Positions 24,000 to 35,400 of a stretch of 64,000 bases of DNA are shown piece by piece. The notes under the pieces were generated by a model, which worked only from the letters and a program-made list of their open reading frames with translations, was not told where the DNA came from and searched no databases. The translations under genes were made by a program, and so were the position numbers. The number at the start of each line of letters is the position of its first letter. The stretch's first letter is position 1. The DNA lies in contig NC_135251.1 in the NCBI RefSeq assembly GCF_964204865.1, positions 26,970,001-27,034,000 on the forward strand, written 5' to 3'. This stretch comes from Styela clava (Eukaryota > Chordata > Ascidiacea > Stolidobranchia > Styelidae).

Positions 24000-24550
24000 T
24001 TATCATGAAAGATGATTATACCTTCTGGAATTTCTTCTATAGTACTACCAAAAGTTGATGAACCAAATATAACACAGGTGCAGTGAGTTACCCGTAATCC
24101 TCATTTTCCAAAGCTGTTTTAATTATGTCTGGCGTGTTTTGTGCCTTTTTACAAATAAGACCGCTTATGCAATCTTACGCTTTGGAAATTTTAGTTATTT
24201 TCCTCAAGCCCTGCAGGATGTGGGGCCCATACACAACTCTACCGGAGGGTCAAATGTCTTTGCATGCCTCTATAGGTTTTTTTTTTTATTGCAAACATTT
24301 ATGGAACTCTAATTATATTTCTTTGAATCACACTGTCACTGATATGTCGCCAGGCTTCTGATATCTCCCCTTCTGCTATAGTTGTTCTGTAAATAAATAA
24401 TAGGAAATTGAGATTAGACGAATAGTTGAAAGTTTTGCTTTATGTCGGCTTAATTTCTTGATTGATATACTTACTATTTTTGCTATTGCCTCTTGTGCTG
24501 CAGGAGTCTCACAATGCTTAGACAGGTTTGTCCACAACTTTCACATCTGA
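24000..24550 (-). pseudogene. Degraded coding remnant of unknown family
   Basis: The minus strand shows protein-like stretches around plausible splice sites: LSKHCETPAAQEAIAKI ending at a GTAAGT donor near 24484, TTIAEGEISEAWRHISD after a TTATTTACAG acceptor near 24394, and GLICKKAQNTPDIIKTALEN around 24120-24180. Stop codons and frame changes separate them. I do not recognise the family. The protein-like composition on one strand is the only support. Confidence 0.35.
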
Positions 24551-24559
24551 AGAAAGAGA

Positions 24560-25990
24560 GGAGATTTATTAATTTTCGTTAAGAATAAATAAGGCAGTCT
24601 ATATGATTTAGAATGGAAAAGCTAATAAATCCAATATCTCATGTTTTATGTAAAAAAAGTTTTACTGAATTTGGTATATAAACCAACTAATAAAAGGGTT
24701 TAGTCAGGAAATTACAAGCATTCGTGGCTCCAAATGGTTGAGAGATCAGACTATACAATATAGACCGGTATGAGTGAAATGTTAGGTGAACTTGTTAACA
24801 CTTTGATTCAATACGCAAATAAAAGTGAATGCGCAATAGTGTGTTACAATGAACAGCAATCAGCAATGAGTATATATCCTCACCGATTAAAAAAATCTAC
24901 ATGGAGGTGCATGAACTGTTTGAAACCATAAGGGGTGAGTGGATATGCAATTTCGGCAAATGGGCAACTACGTAGCCTACCGTACTGAATTAATAACTTC
25001 GTAGTATTTGACAAAGGCTGGCTTTCCCACATGTACTCAACAGTGCGATGCCCGGGTGTGATATACAACAATAGTATTTACCTCCCATTTTTCGATTTCT
25101 TTTTACCTCAACTTTCCAAAATATCATTAAAATCGACAACAACTGTCAAAGCAGGCACGAACACCATTCGTGCTATGCCTTGAAAGCAGCACACATCCGC
25201 TCGTTTTCGTCTCGCCAAGTATGTGCATTGGAGCGTGCTATCGGATACGATCTTCGGCCAAAAATGCCGGAGTTGCGCATCATGTTGTTTAATGTCATTG
25301 ATCTGACCAAAACTAGAGTCTTTCGTCACAATAAATACTCGTTAAAGTGGAATAACAGTTGGAAATTTTTGTTTTATTTTTTACAGTTTGTCGTACCGGA
25401 CTCATGATGTTAAATAACACGATAAAACTCATAGTTGACATCGTACTATTTCAGTTTTTTTCTGGAAAAATCTCAACCATAACGCCGGCCGTGTTGGAGA
25501 TCCCTGCTTCAGGTTAATGACGTTTCACACTTGCGAGGGAAGGCGATATGTGTTTTTCATAAGGAAAGCAGAACTGTTACGTTGCAACGTCATTGCGAAA
25601 CGTCGCTGCGTAACTAAGTAGTTAGGTTGTTTAACTCCAAGTACGCGCAGCAGACATGTGAAGAATTGAAGAACATTGAATAAAATAGCTCATACAATTC
25701 TACTCATGCACGATAAATTCAATCTAATGACATCATTCGAAACAATGTCCAGGTTAAAAAAAAGGACAAATTGAAGTTTTCGTTATTTAATTCGAAGGCT
25801 TTTCAAAAAAATGTCACGCTTTTCAATTTTGGTGAATTCATTTAGCTACGTTCTCTAATTTCTGACTAAGGGGTAATATGTTCAGTTCTTGTGGATGCTT
25901 TGACAAGAAGACCACCAAGGTAGAAAACAAAAATGTGAACGAACATAAACCGAGGGAACGGCAACGCATTGTACAATGTAATAACGCACA
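24560..25990. other. Intergenic stretch with an ACGT-rich repeat
   Basis: No gene can be supported. A 73-codon minus ORF at 25108-25329 has no recognisable motif. Around 25510-25640 the sequence is rich in ACGT/AACGT words (GTTACGTTGCAACGTCATTG; AAACGTCGCTGCGTAAC). It resembles, inverted, part of the piggyBac-like insertion at 52810-52960. Confidence 0.4.
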
Positions 25991-25999
25991 ATCGTCTCG

Positions 26000-26125
26000 C
26001 ACATAATTATGCCCAAAGTGATTCGAACCAGTGTTCGCACGCAGCGTAATCAATTAGTTGGGTGTCGAGCATATTCCTAATTCTTAGCACGATGCGCCAC
26101 ACCGACGAGCCAAGTTCATAACAAT
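26000..26125 (-). mobile_element. tRNA-derived SINE, copy B (fragment)
   Basis: The complement carries the box-B-like GGTTCGAATCACTTTGG and the ATAATTATGTGCGAGACG body. Only the tRNA-related end is present. It lies just upstream of a paralogous trefoil-like exon and may have removed that exon's splice acceptor. Confidence 0.6.
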
Positions 26126-26228
26126 ATATCAATAAGTAGCGTTTGGGGCTTTTTGCGACTCTCAAAGCGATGACTCTTAACTAAGTGCCTGGGACCTGGC
26201 TTCGAGCAAACTTACATGATGATTCACG

Positions 26229-26728
26229 ATGCAAATAGTGAATAGCATAGATCAGAACGGTTTGCCGACGGGACATGTGGTGAATTATCCTGTTCAACAA
26301 GTACGAACCGATACTGTACAGTCATGGACGATGGGGAGCGATGGTGTGAATATGGGGTTTTATACAGGAAACTTAGCGGTATTATCCACTCTGCATTTTG
26401 GTCTACTACTCGAGTGAGTTAGAATATTTGTAATACATTGTTTAGGCGTTGTGAAGATATAGGTTTGTGTAACGCACAAAACAACATTACATTATAACAG
26501 ATACTTCTGCTTCACGAATATTGGAATAGGATACACATTGCAGAACTTAAATAATGCAATTATATTCGTGGTCCGCCAACGGATGGAGACCTTGAGAACA
26601 CAACCGATAGATCCGATGCTACAATTTGGGAGCTTCCTGCCACGTGTTTTGTATTTAAAACAGCAAATGGTACGGTCATCAACCTACCTGCTTCCAACGA
26701 CGTGAGAATAACTAAATTATTCGAATAA
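26229..26728 (+). pseudogene. Paralogous trefoil-like exons 3 and 4
   Basis: Two exons are seen. The first (26229-26413) contains SWTMGSDGVNMGFYTGN and ends at a GTGAGT donor. The second (26501-26728) starts after ATTATAACAG and reads YFCFTNIGIGYTLQ. After a frame change near 26570 it continues PPTDGDLENTTDRSDATIWE and ends in TAA. They align with exons 3 and 4 of the left gene (DDGKFQF; DDNGELGF ... SWDLE) and keep the phase-2 intron. The 5' acceptor of the first exon is missing and the second needs a frameshift, so the copy looks inactive. Confidence 0.6.
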
Positions 26729-27174
26729 AAGTGAGGACTCAAAACCATTTGAATGTTTAATCTCTGATTCATTACACAATTTTTTCAGATTTTTATAAAA
26801 CGAAAGTTGTGACTTTCTTAAGCATTCATTTAAGCTTATCATGTTATCTTAACTATATATATATATTTTTTCTCTTTTATAGATAATTACAGGGGACTTG
26901 CTTTCCTCAAATATGCTTCTCTTACAGCCCACATAATGTAAGCGCAAAATGTGACCGATTGTTCAAATATTCAAACCAGTTAACTATTCTTAAAATAAAA
27001 TTAAAACCATACCATCAGATATATCGTCTTAGAAATTTTTGATATTTCTTTCTGCATTGTTTAAAGATATATTTTAATATATATTTATTCTATTGTATAT
27101 TATATTCTATTATATATATATAAGTTCTATAATTATATCTATATATATGTGTTACAATCACAGACACTTGAAAG
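26729..27174. other. AT-rich intergenic stretch
   Basis: TATA-type microsatellites near 26854-26866 and 27070-27150. No gene seen. Confidence 0.5.
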
Positions 27175-27369
27175 ATGAAACGCGACAAATATATATATAT
27201 GCTTTCGGGCAGCGCTAGATTAACCATTGAGCAAAAAGGGCACCGAGCAACGGAGGGGAACCACAGAGATTTTTATAGCAAAATCTTCGATAGTGCATCA
27301 GTGATTGATAAAATTAACGAGTTCGTCACACGACTCGACTTCGAAATGTTCGCTTATTTTTCCTCTTCA

Positions 27370-27480
27370 AGTAGGGCAGGTGGCACAGTGGAAAATCAGC
27401 TCTCACACGCGTACTATAGTCGGCATCAGGTCTACGGTCCAATGTTTGAATCCGCCCTTCGGTGAGTTACAACGCAAACG
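27370..27480 (+). mobile_element. tRNA-like SINE fragment on the plus strand
   Basis: GGCAGGTGGCACAGTGGAAA followed about 60 bases later by TGTTTGAATCCGCCC resembles box A and box B of a tRNA-derived SINE head. It differs in sequence from the other five SINE copies and lies on the opposite strand. It lies within a 96-codon ORF (27175-27465) that I regard as chance. Confidence 0.4.
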
Positions 27481-27499
27481 GACAACGGCAGTGTAGAGC

Positions 27500-30430
27500 G
27501 ACGCAAGCTGTACAAGGTTAAATTGGTTTTGGGGCTTGAAACAAAAATTTAACCATTCCGTTTTTTTTTCTACTTTTGGCTTTCTAACTCGACAAACCTT
27601 CTAATATTATTCAGCGTCAGTCCACTATAAAATATTCATAACTTTGGCGAGTAGATGTGCATTCCTGATTTTGCCGTGGGACAGACAGCCTGAAATATTT
27701 GCTTCCTATGGGGAAATTTTTTTCGGTCAACTAATTTCAGCGAGCGAGGGTTCAAGAATATTAGAATAAATATAGCCTATCAACAACATAACTTTCCATT
27801 TGCATTTTCATGATTCTGCGAGTATTAATTTTCTGCGCTGACAGTAATTAAAAGATAGAAACGATGAAGACTTGCTACAATTGACCTACGAAATCTTATC
27901 GTAATCTTACATACTCCCGAAACGTATAAAATGTTTGCGGATAAAAAGGTTGAAAAAAATGTATTGTAAAAAGTCTGCCGCGACTTTTTGTTGTTAGCGT
28001 GCGCAATTCGAAAATGTGTGGGGAACGCTGTGATATAGATAGTCAGATAGCACCTTCAACATGGCCTGAAGACATAACCCCTAATAATTTCTGGTATAAC
28101 TTCAAGACAAAAATCTGATCTGCCGAGAACGAACAAAATATTAAATAAATGCAATCGAGATCTTATTAATTTATTTAAATTTTGAAGGCAAAAATAGGCT
28201 AATTCGAAATAGCACGATGGATAAAAGGAAAACAGCATCAACTTAATCACAGCATATAACGAAAACATGAACAGGGATATGAATGTAGACCAAGTACAGT
28301 AATGACAAATATAATCAAAAAAAAACTCATATACGTGGCACCAGATAGTTCAAAGAGTGAAAAAATATTTCATCAGAAAAACAAAATGCCATGGTTGTAC
28401 AGGATTTCTGCAACAAAAAAGTAAACAAAAGTTCGTGTCAAATACAGCATTCACGATGCTTTGCAGTTACTTCTGTGAGAATATCATTGATAAAATATAA
28501 ACTGTTAGGTTTTTGCGCCGACAGTATGCTTATTTTGGGCATGCATAGTTCTTAAAATTTTACTCTAACCTGTAAGGACGTTGACGTGATAATTGTTGTC
28601 TAGCACGTGAAACTGTACTTTCGTTATTACTCAGGTTGTCCCTGAACGAGTATAACCGGCAAATGTAAATAAATAGTCATTCCGCGTTGATAGCGGAACT
28701 GAAGGAATGGTAATGGAGTCAAATCATCATCAAATCTTTCAGATCATAGTGGCAATTTACCATGAATATGTGTCAGTGCAAAATAAGAAGAATTGACCAT
28801 GCAAAAATCTACTACACGGAACGCCATGGCCGCTATATTTCATCAAAACTGATTTTCTTTCAATTAGAGCCCTACGAAATCATTTTCAATTCATTCGTCA
28901 CATAAATCCCTGGGTGCGATTGACCAGGCAAATTTGAACAAAAATAACTAAATCTAGTCATTAGCTATATTTAGAAATCGCTGATGTTGGGATAAGTTGG
29001 CGACTGAAGGTAAAATACGGTAATCGATTTTGTGAATGAAGAAGTGAAATAATATTTGAGACGTACGTATGCAACTATAAGTTGGCCCAGAATAAAATTT
29101 GAATTCCATCAAAATATGACATTTCGAAAATGGGCATGTTACCCAAACTTTATAAAATGGACATGCATAAGGAAATTTAGCAAAGGCAATTGAAAGAATT
29201 CCATCAAAATATGACATTTCGAAAATGGGCATGTTACCCAAACTTTATAAAATGGACATGCATAAGGAAATTTAGCAAAGGCAATTGAAAAACCCAAATG
29301 GGTAACTGTTAGCGCGCCTGCTAACAATCACCACCTGTACTGTAGCAAGAACTGTTCGAGGTTAATCTAACAAGAGCGTCCTCGTCACCAAGAAATGCGC
29401 TGGATGTTTGGTTCGTCGGCAATTGTCCATTTTCTGCATGTGTGCTCAACGACGTATCGGGCTGAAAGTATGAAAAATTGATATAGGTTGGAATTGAGCT
29501 CCGTTACCATATTTGGCTTTGTACAGAAAGGAGAGGTTGAAAAGCACAAACATTAGGAAAATCAGCTCGCCTGTTGTTTCAGCGGTCAACACTAAGAATA
29601 ATTTTTCCGCAAAACAACATGAACACAATCTCCCCTAACATAAAAATTGCAACAAACAACCTAGCAATTGATCCATTGGTTCACAAGTGTCCAATAATCA
29701 ATTTTAATACAATTTTTGAATGGACGTAATATCAATATGCAGAGGGAGCATAATAGGCTAAGTCTAAATAGGGCTATTCAATTATTAGGAAGGTTTTATT
29801 ACCCGAAATGACGTTTTGTTACGATGCTCGACTGTATTTCAGATTTTCAGGAGAGTTGGGAGAATGGATAGTTATGAAGCAAGTAAAACTGAACAGCGAG
29901 TATATGCTGACTTGTAGTCAGTCATGATGTATGTCTCACCTTTTCTATCGAACTTTTATTCGCTTTTTGTCGTTTCAAATTTTCTTTGATAAGTGCTAAA
30001 ATAAACAAAACATTAAATAAAAACAATGACATTTAATTTCTACGACAACATATTTCTTCGACATGGTGGCATTGAATGAACGAATGTTACAAATTGGCTA
30101 ACAGGGCGCAGTGTAATCCATAATTTGTAGCATTTCGAAAAACAAAAATTACACTGTGACAAAAGTTCACCGAGTGTAGAATACTAACAAACCGTTGCAT
30201 AATTATGAATTGAATTATTAGAAGAATATATTCAGTTATAAACCGCTGTTTACAAACGGGCATGATTCCCCAGAGTGCGGGAAACTAGCATCGCTGTTAT
30301 GCAATAATACTAAACGCCCAACCGGATATATCAGTTTCACAGCGGCGTCAGTAAGCGGAAACATTTCGGCGTCGTTCCTCGTTTCAAGAATGTATAATAG
30401 TAATTATATCAATATTATATCTATAACTAG
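27500..30430. other. Intergenic stretch, no gene recognised
   Basis: Apart from the 95-bp tandem repeat at 29101-29290, I see only short ORFs without motifs. The last few hundred bases are presumably the upstream region of the protease gene; TGTATAATAG at 30391 could act as a TATA-like box. Confidence 0.4.
29101..29290 (+). repeat. Two tandem 95-bp units
   Basis: GAATTCCATCAAAATATGAC starts at 29101 and again at 29196. The two 95-bp units look identical, so this is a very recent duplication or an active slippage site. Confidence 0.95.
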
Positions 30431-30450
30431 TTTTAATCAAATGGGTAAGG

Positions 30451-31593
30451 ATGGACACGATCAAAGTCTTCACGTTTATTGGACTCATATTTACTGGTGT
30501 TTTGAGCAGGAGCTTGAAGAAGTGCGAAGATCCGATAGAACTTTTGTCTATCGATAACGGTCATGTCGTGAATTACACATTGACAGAAGATTTTGCAAAG
30601 TTAACAATTCAATGTGATGAATGGTATGAAATAGTAGCTGGTGGTGAAAAGTGGAAATGTGGAGACGACGGGATATGGCGAACGGCTGTTTTCAATAAGC
30701 CGAACCCTCCCAAGAATTTACCAATATGTGCTCCAGCGTGTGGTATAAAAGGCGGAACAGACAGATCTTTGTTGTCGATGCATATATCTGGAGGCGAAAG
30801 GTCAGCCGAAAACGAATGGCCGTGGCTCGTGTTTTTAAACGGTGGAGAAGATCCGAATTTGGAGTCCAACCACCTCACGTGTGGTGGAAGTTTGATAAAC
30901 CAGGACTACGTACTTACAGCAGCGCATTGTGTTGTCCACGAAGATTACCCAGAAGGACTAATGTTTGCAAATCACATTCATATATGGTTAGGCGTACACG
31001 ATAGGCAAGAGAAAAACTATGAACAAGTGAATTACGTTTTGGCAGAAAAAGTGATAAAACATCCAAAATTTCGGACAGAAATTTTCGGTAACTATGATGT
31101 CGCATTGGTGAAGCTTTCTGAAAGTGTAGCTATGACTGCGAGGTATCGACCTATATGCCTTCCATCAACTGAAGAAGATTTTAAAATGGTACATCCGGGA
31201 TCTACGGGAGAAATTGCTGGTTGGGGACTCTACAGCGGTTTCAATGCCGCTTACACCTTATTTCATGCCGAATTCCCTGTAGTAGGTGGAGACGAATGCC
31301 TCGCCGAATTGAAATCAGTCAGTGAAGAGAAGAACCTTAGATTACCTGAAGATTTTGTTATCACGGACAATATGTTTTGCGCTGGATTGCCGAAAGGAGG
31401 TGCGGGTACCTGCGAAGGCGATTCCGGTGGACCATTTGTCATGAAGAAGGAAAAAAACGGAAGATATTACGCTGTAGGTTTGGTTTCATTTGGACTCGGT
31501 AATGCTTGTGGCGAAACCTTCACTTACACAGGATACACAAAACTGAATGAAGAAATTTTAAATTGGGTTCGGCAAACTATGGCATCCACTTGA
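30451..31593 (+). CDS. Secreted Sushi-domain plus S1 serine protease
   Basis: This intronless ORF has 380 codons. Residues 1-20 form a signal peptide (IKVFTFIGLIFTGVLS). Residues 25-93 have four cysteines (25, 55, 70, 93) and a GIW motif, as in a complement-control (Sushi) module. Cys97 probably pairs with Cys236, linking light and heavy chains. The S1 protease domain starts at ISGG (112). The catalytic triad is His159 (TAAHC), Asp216 (NYDVALV) and Ser325 (GDSGGP). The cleavage residue before ISGG is His111, not Arg or Lys. The residue at the base of the S1 pocket (position 189 in chymotrypsin numbering) is Gly319, so trypsin-like specificity is unlikely. The layout resembles MASP/haptoglobin-type proteases, but no orthologue can be named. 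It points toward the end of the FLVCR-like gene. Confidence 0.93.
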   Translation: MDTIKVFTFIGLIFTGVLSRSLKKCEDPIELLSIDNGHVVNYTLTEDFAKLTIQCDEWYEIVAGGEKWKCGDDGIWRTAVFNKPNPPKNLPICAPACGIKGGTDRSLLSMHISGGERSAENEWPWLVFLNGGEDPNLESNHLTCGGSLINQDYVLTAAHCVVHEDYPEGLMFANHIHIWLGVHDRQEKNYEQVNYVLAEKVIKHPKFRTEIFGNYDVALVKLSESVAMTARYRPICLPSTEEDFKMVHPGSTGEIAGWGLYSGFNAAYTLFHAEFPVVGGDECLAELKSVSEEKNLRLPEDFVITDNMFCAGLPKGGAGTCEGDSGGPFVMKKEKNGRYYAVGLVSFGLGNACGETFTYTGYTKLNEEILNWVRQTMAST

Positions 31594-31720
31594 TATAATA
31601 ATGACAAGAATAATGACAAAATAGTCATAGGATCGATAATAATTCAAACACTAGTATAGCAACTAGCAAGGCAACTATTTATTCAAGTATTGTGCTGGGA
31701 GTATGGTGTAGTTATATTCC

Positions 31721-31741
31721 AATAAAACTGTAATTAATAAA
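31721..31741 (+). terminator. Polyadenylation signals of the protease gene
   Basis: AATAAA at 31721 and again at 31736, about 130-145 bp after the stop, in an AT-rich 3' region. Confidence 0.6.
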
Positions 31742-31759
31742 CAAGACTATAGTGATTTA

Positions 31760-32300
31760 TGGAATTGATATTGGGAATATAATCGATAATCACGTTATGA
31801 AAATAATTTATATATATATATATATACAAGAGCAAATTCACTGCGAGACGCGTTAACATGTAGTTTTCAGTTTGCGAATATCGAAGTTCATTTCCGCTGG
31901 TTGTTGGAGGGTTTTTATTCCATATCCTACATTATACCACAAATGGCAAAACAAAACTATTGAATTGGATATTTAGTATGCACATGAATAAATTCATTTA
32001 CGGCTTATTGTGGTATTTGTAAATTAATCCCGCAAACAAGATTTCCAGTTTTAAACTATTATTAACGGTGGTCTAGTACGATCGGGTGAACTATGCAGGA
32101 TATCTACATGGGAACATCTCATCTGTATATATACAACAATAAATAATAGATATTAATGCACGAGTTCGATTCTTATACAAGGATAATTTACCATTTTATT
32201 TACTTATTTATGATCGCTCGCAGACCATACGTAACAACTATGCGGTAAAATGTCAGAATTGACACATAGTCGAATGGAAACAATTTAGGTTTTTTTAATA
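31760..32300. other. Gap between the convergent protease and transporter genes
   Basis: It contains a TA microsatellite at about 31811-31826. I searched the minus strand for the transporter's last exon and found no convincing candidate. Confidence 0.4.
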
Positions 32301-32332
32301 ATGGTTAGTAAAACGGAAAATACATATCATAC

Positions 32333-32441
32333 CTGTTAACACCGTGCCCACTAACAGTGCAATAGACATAAATAAATTTGCTGTTAAAATGCTGCTTTTC
32401 ATTAATTCACCGGCTGCCAAAGTGAACAGGATACCAAAGAA
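32333..32441 (-). CDS. FLVCR: FLVCR exon 9
   Basis: Encodes [14 protein letters not shown] and the last helix ([16 protein letters not shown]); donor GTATGA. The following exon is not located. Confidence 0.88.
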
Positions 32442-35400
32442 CTGAAAAAAATTATCAAAAAATTTGTCAGTTGTGCTAATGAAACTCGGCGGCAATAAAA
32501 TCGTTCATTTGTGATTGCTTGTACAGAGAGTTGTTGAGAGTGAAAAGCGGTCGAACACGAACACATCTTTGCAGACAACATTTATATATATAGATGATGG
32601 TACCTTAATACCATATTAACACAGCTGCAAAATACTTACGATGTGCCTACCACAACATTTACCATAAAATACTAGGTAGCGTGCTTTTCAGATTTGTAAG
32701 TTTTTATCGAAAATGGGTTTACAACTACTTCAATCCAAACTTGTCTTTTTCAGAATAACTTTGTCTTCACTTCGATGATTGTAACTCTTTTTTAGCCGAA
32801 TATGTTATTCGTGGTAAGCACGAAATGGGAGTTAGTATCTTAGTTATAATCCCACTTAACGCAAATCGATTTTGCGTGAACGACAAGCAATAATGGGTCC
32901 CACAAGTCTTCAAACTTTTTTGTGCTTCTTACTAATTATTTGTGCACCAAAACCTATTGAGTACAGACTTTGGTCAATTGTATAAACGACTTAGTAAACG
33001 CTTTTTATCGAGCATTTCTATCAGGCTTGAAAATATTTACCAAAATACCTAGATGGTAAACAATTTAATCAAGAAAACCGAGTTGTACAAATAATTTTAG
33101 TTACGATACAAAGTACTAGGCAAATTATCTTATCCACAAACTAGATAAGATATAATTAACTTCTACAATAATGCCGACGTTTGCAGCTGCGATGTGTACA
33201 TATATTGCAGAATAACACGAGTGACAAATTTATCTATGCCCGCTCCCGTACTCATTAAGTATAAAATTGAAAATTATTTAACCACAAAGGCGATGGAATT
33301 AATTTTTAGTAACAAACAATTCAATGAATGTCGCTTAAACGATATAACGCCGACTTCTCGGAGTCAAAAACAACCACAAAAATGTCTCAATAAAATATTA
33401 TGATATCGCCGACATTACTTATTAACTACGATTCGAGATAATATTTTGGTTCTCACAGTCAGTATTGCATCCAAAAATATGTAAATATAAAATGGATTAA
33501 GATTTGACTGTTACTCATTACAACTTGATAAAATTAGGTTCCTAACACATTGAGAGAAGCCATGGAAACGCGCGACTGCATTTACACAAATGTATGCAAA
33601 TGCGTTTTCTCCCTTCAAATAGAACATTTGGTGAATATTCCAGTTGGCCCGGCCGGGTCAGTCAATTTAGTTTTAATTTTACCCTGTAAAGCCATATTAA
33701 CCATCTACATTTTCAAGAATGCCAGTCGTTATCAACAAACTGATACCGGCAAAAATATGGCACTGTTGTATATTTATAGATATGGACAATTGTGAATTAA
33801 GATTAATCCCCGTATTTCTTTCCTCATTTACCGATCGCTCAAATGCATAATTTACCAACTTCTACGTGAAGATATGTAAAAATATAATCAATACCTGTGC
33901 AGAAACGTTCAGAAAACCGGAAGAAGTAGCTTCCGATTCCGGATACGTGATTTCCGCAGCAAATTCAAATCCGATTGGCAGATAGCCCGTCATGAAAAAC
34001 CTGAACACACAATACAAATAGTAATGCCATAGTGAGACCATGGATTTATTGTAGACAAGATTCATACCAGCCGTATTATTAAGTAGTATTGCATTTTTGT
34101 TATGGATATAATGATTTTACCACACAATGCATTTGACTTAAAAAATATTGCAAATCAATAGCATAACTCGGTTTATTTATCTAAATACAACAGCATATAT
34201 TTTTAATTATGGCTATTGATATTAACTGAGATCGAGACGAGGTCTATTCTGGGCTAGATAAAATTAACTCAAATTTGTTGCATTGTGAATCACTATTGAG
34301 CAAGGCAATTAAGACTACCCATTGCCTACATACCTATTTTTTAACAATCAGTAAGAACGGTTAAGTTCTCAAAATTCAAACAATAGGACAACATAATGAA
34401 TATTACAGAAAACTACAATTCATAGTTCAATAGCAAGGCTCAAAAGATGAAAATACTCCTACCCTAAAACTCCAATGGTTAAATAGTCCAGCCATAATAA
34501 TTTGAGTTGAAGAGTGAAAGTGAATACAAACATAAAAGCCATTGACAGTGCATAGATCACAACAGTTGTAACTCTGAAATCCAAAACACAGGATTAATAA
34601 AGAAATCATATTACATAACTAACTGCTTCTAGTGTAATAGGCTTCAGGCAACAACAGGAGCTGACCAACCATTAAATATCCTCGGTATTGAAATGTGGGC
34701 TACAGTAGCCTTGAATTTTTCACTCTTACTAACTTACAGAACAATGTGAAAAGTTTATTAATATTATAGCATCTGCCAAGAAGTAATTGTATGCTATTAT
34801 CATGAAGATTTTGTCAATGCAAATACACAGACAAGAATTCCAATTTCGAGATTACAAAAGGGATTGCGAAATCTATTGTTTCCAAGCTGAACACTACTGG
34901 ATTTTTGGACTTTGAACTGTTTGTCATAGGAAACTGGTAATTGCCAAATCAAATACATAAAACACTTATGGTGCAAAAGTGTAAAAATCATTCCATTTGA
35001 TTACAAAGTACACATAAATCATGTAAATCATGCTGTAAAAGACAATCAAATACAAATTTCAAATATTGTGGTAAAAGTTTCGACAACAAACAAAGACGCA
35101 GTAAATTTCTTTGTTTGCAGAGTAAAGTTCAAACAAGAACAGAACAAAGGTCAAATTAAATCTAATTTAATTGAATGAGACATGTGAATATTATGTATCC
35201 TAATTCAATTATCTATTTTAGAAAATAAATATAATTCACTTACTTAAATAATTTAGTTCTATCTAAAAAGTAACCACAAAGAACAGAACCTCCGAGTCCA
35301 GCAACTACCATAGTTAAACCGATTTCACCAATAGCTTTGCCAGCATCCTGTTAAAAAATACCTTTAGTCAATTCACTACATACGTCGTAAAGTTTACACT

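Noticed and set aside
24000..24090. Similarity of STFGSTIEEIPEGIIIFHD to methylthioadenosine phosphorylase
   Set aside because: Only one short stretch fits and neighbouring exons of that enzyme were not found.
25108..25329. 73-codon minus ORF
   Set aside because: No family motif and no splice context.
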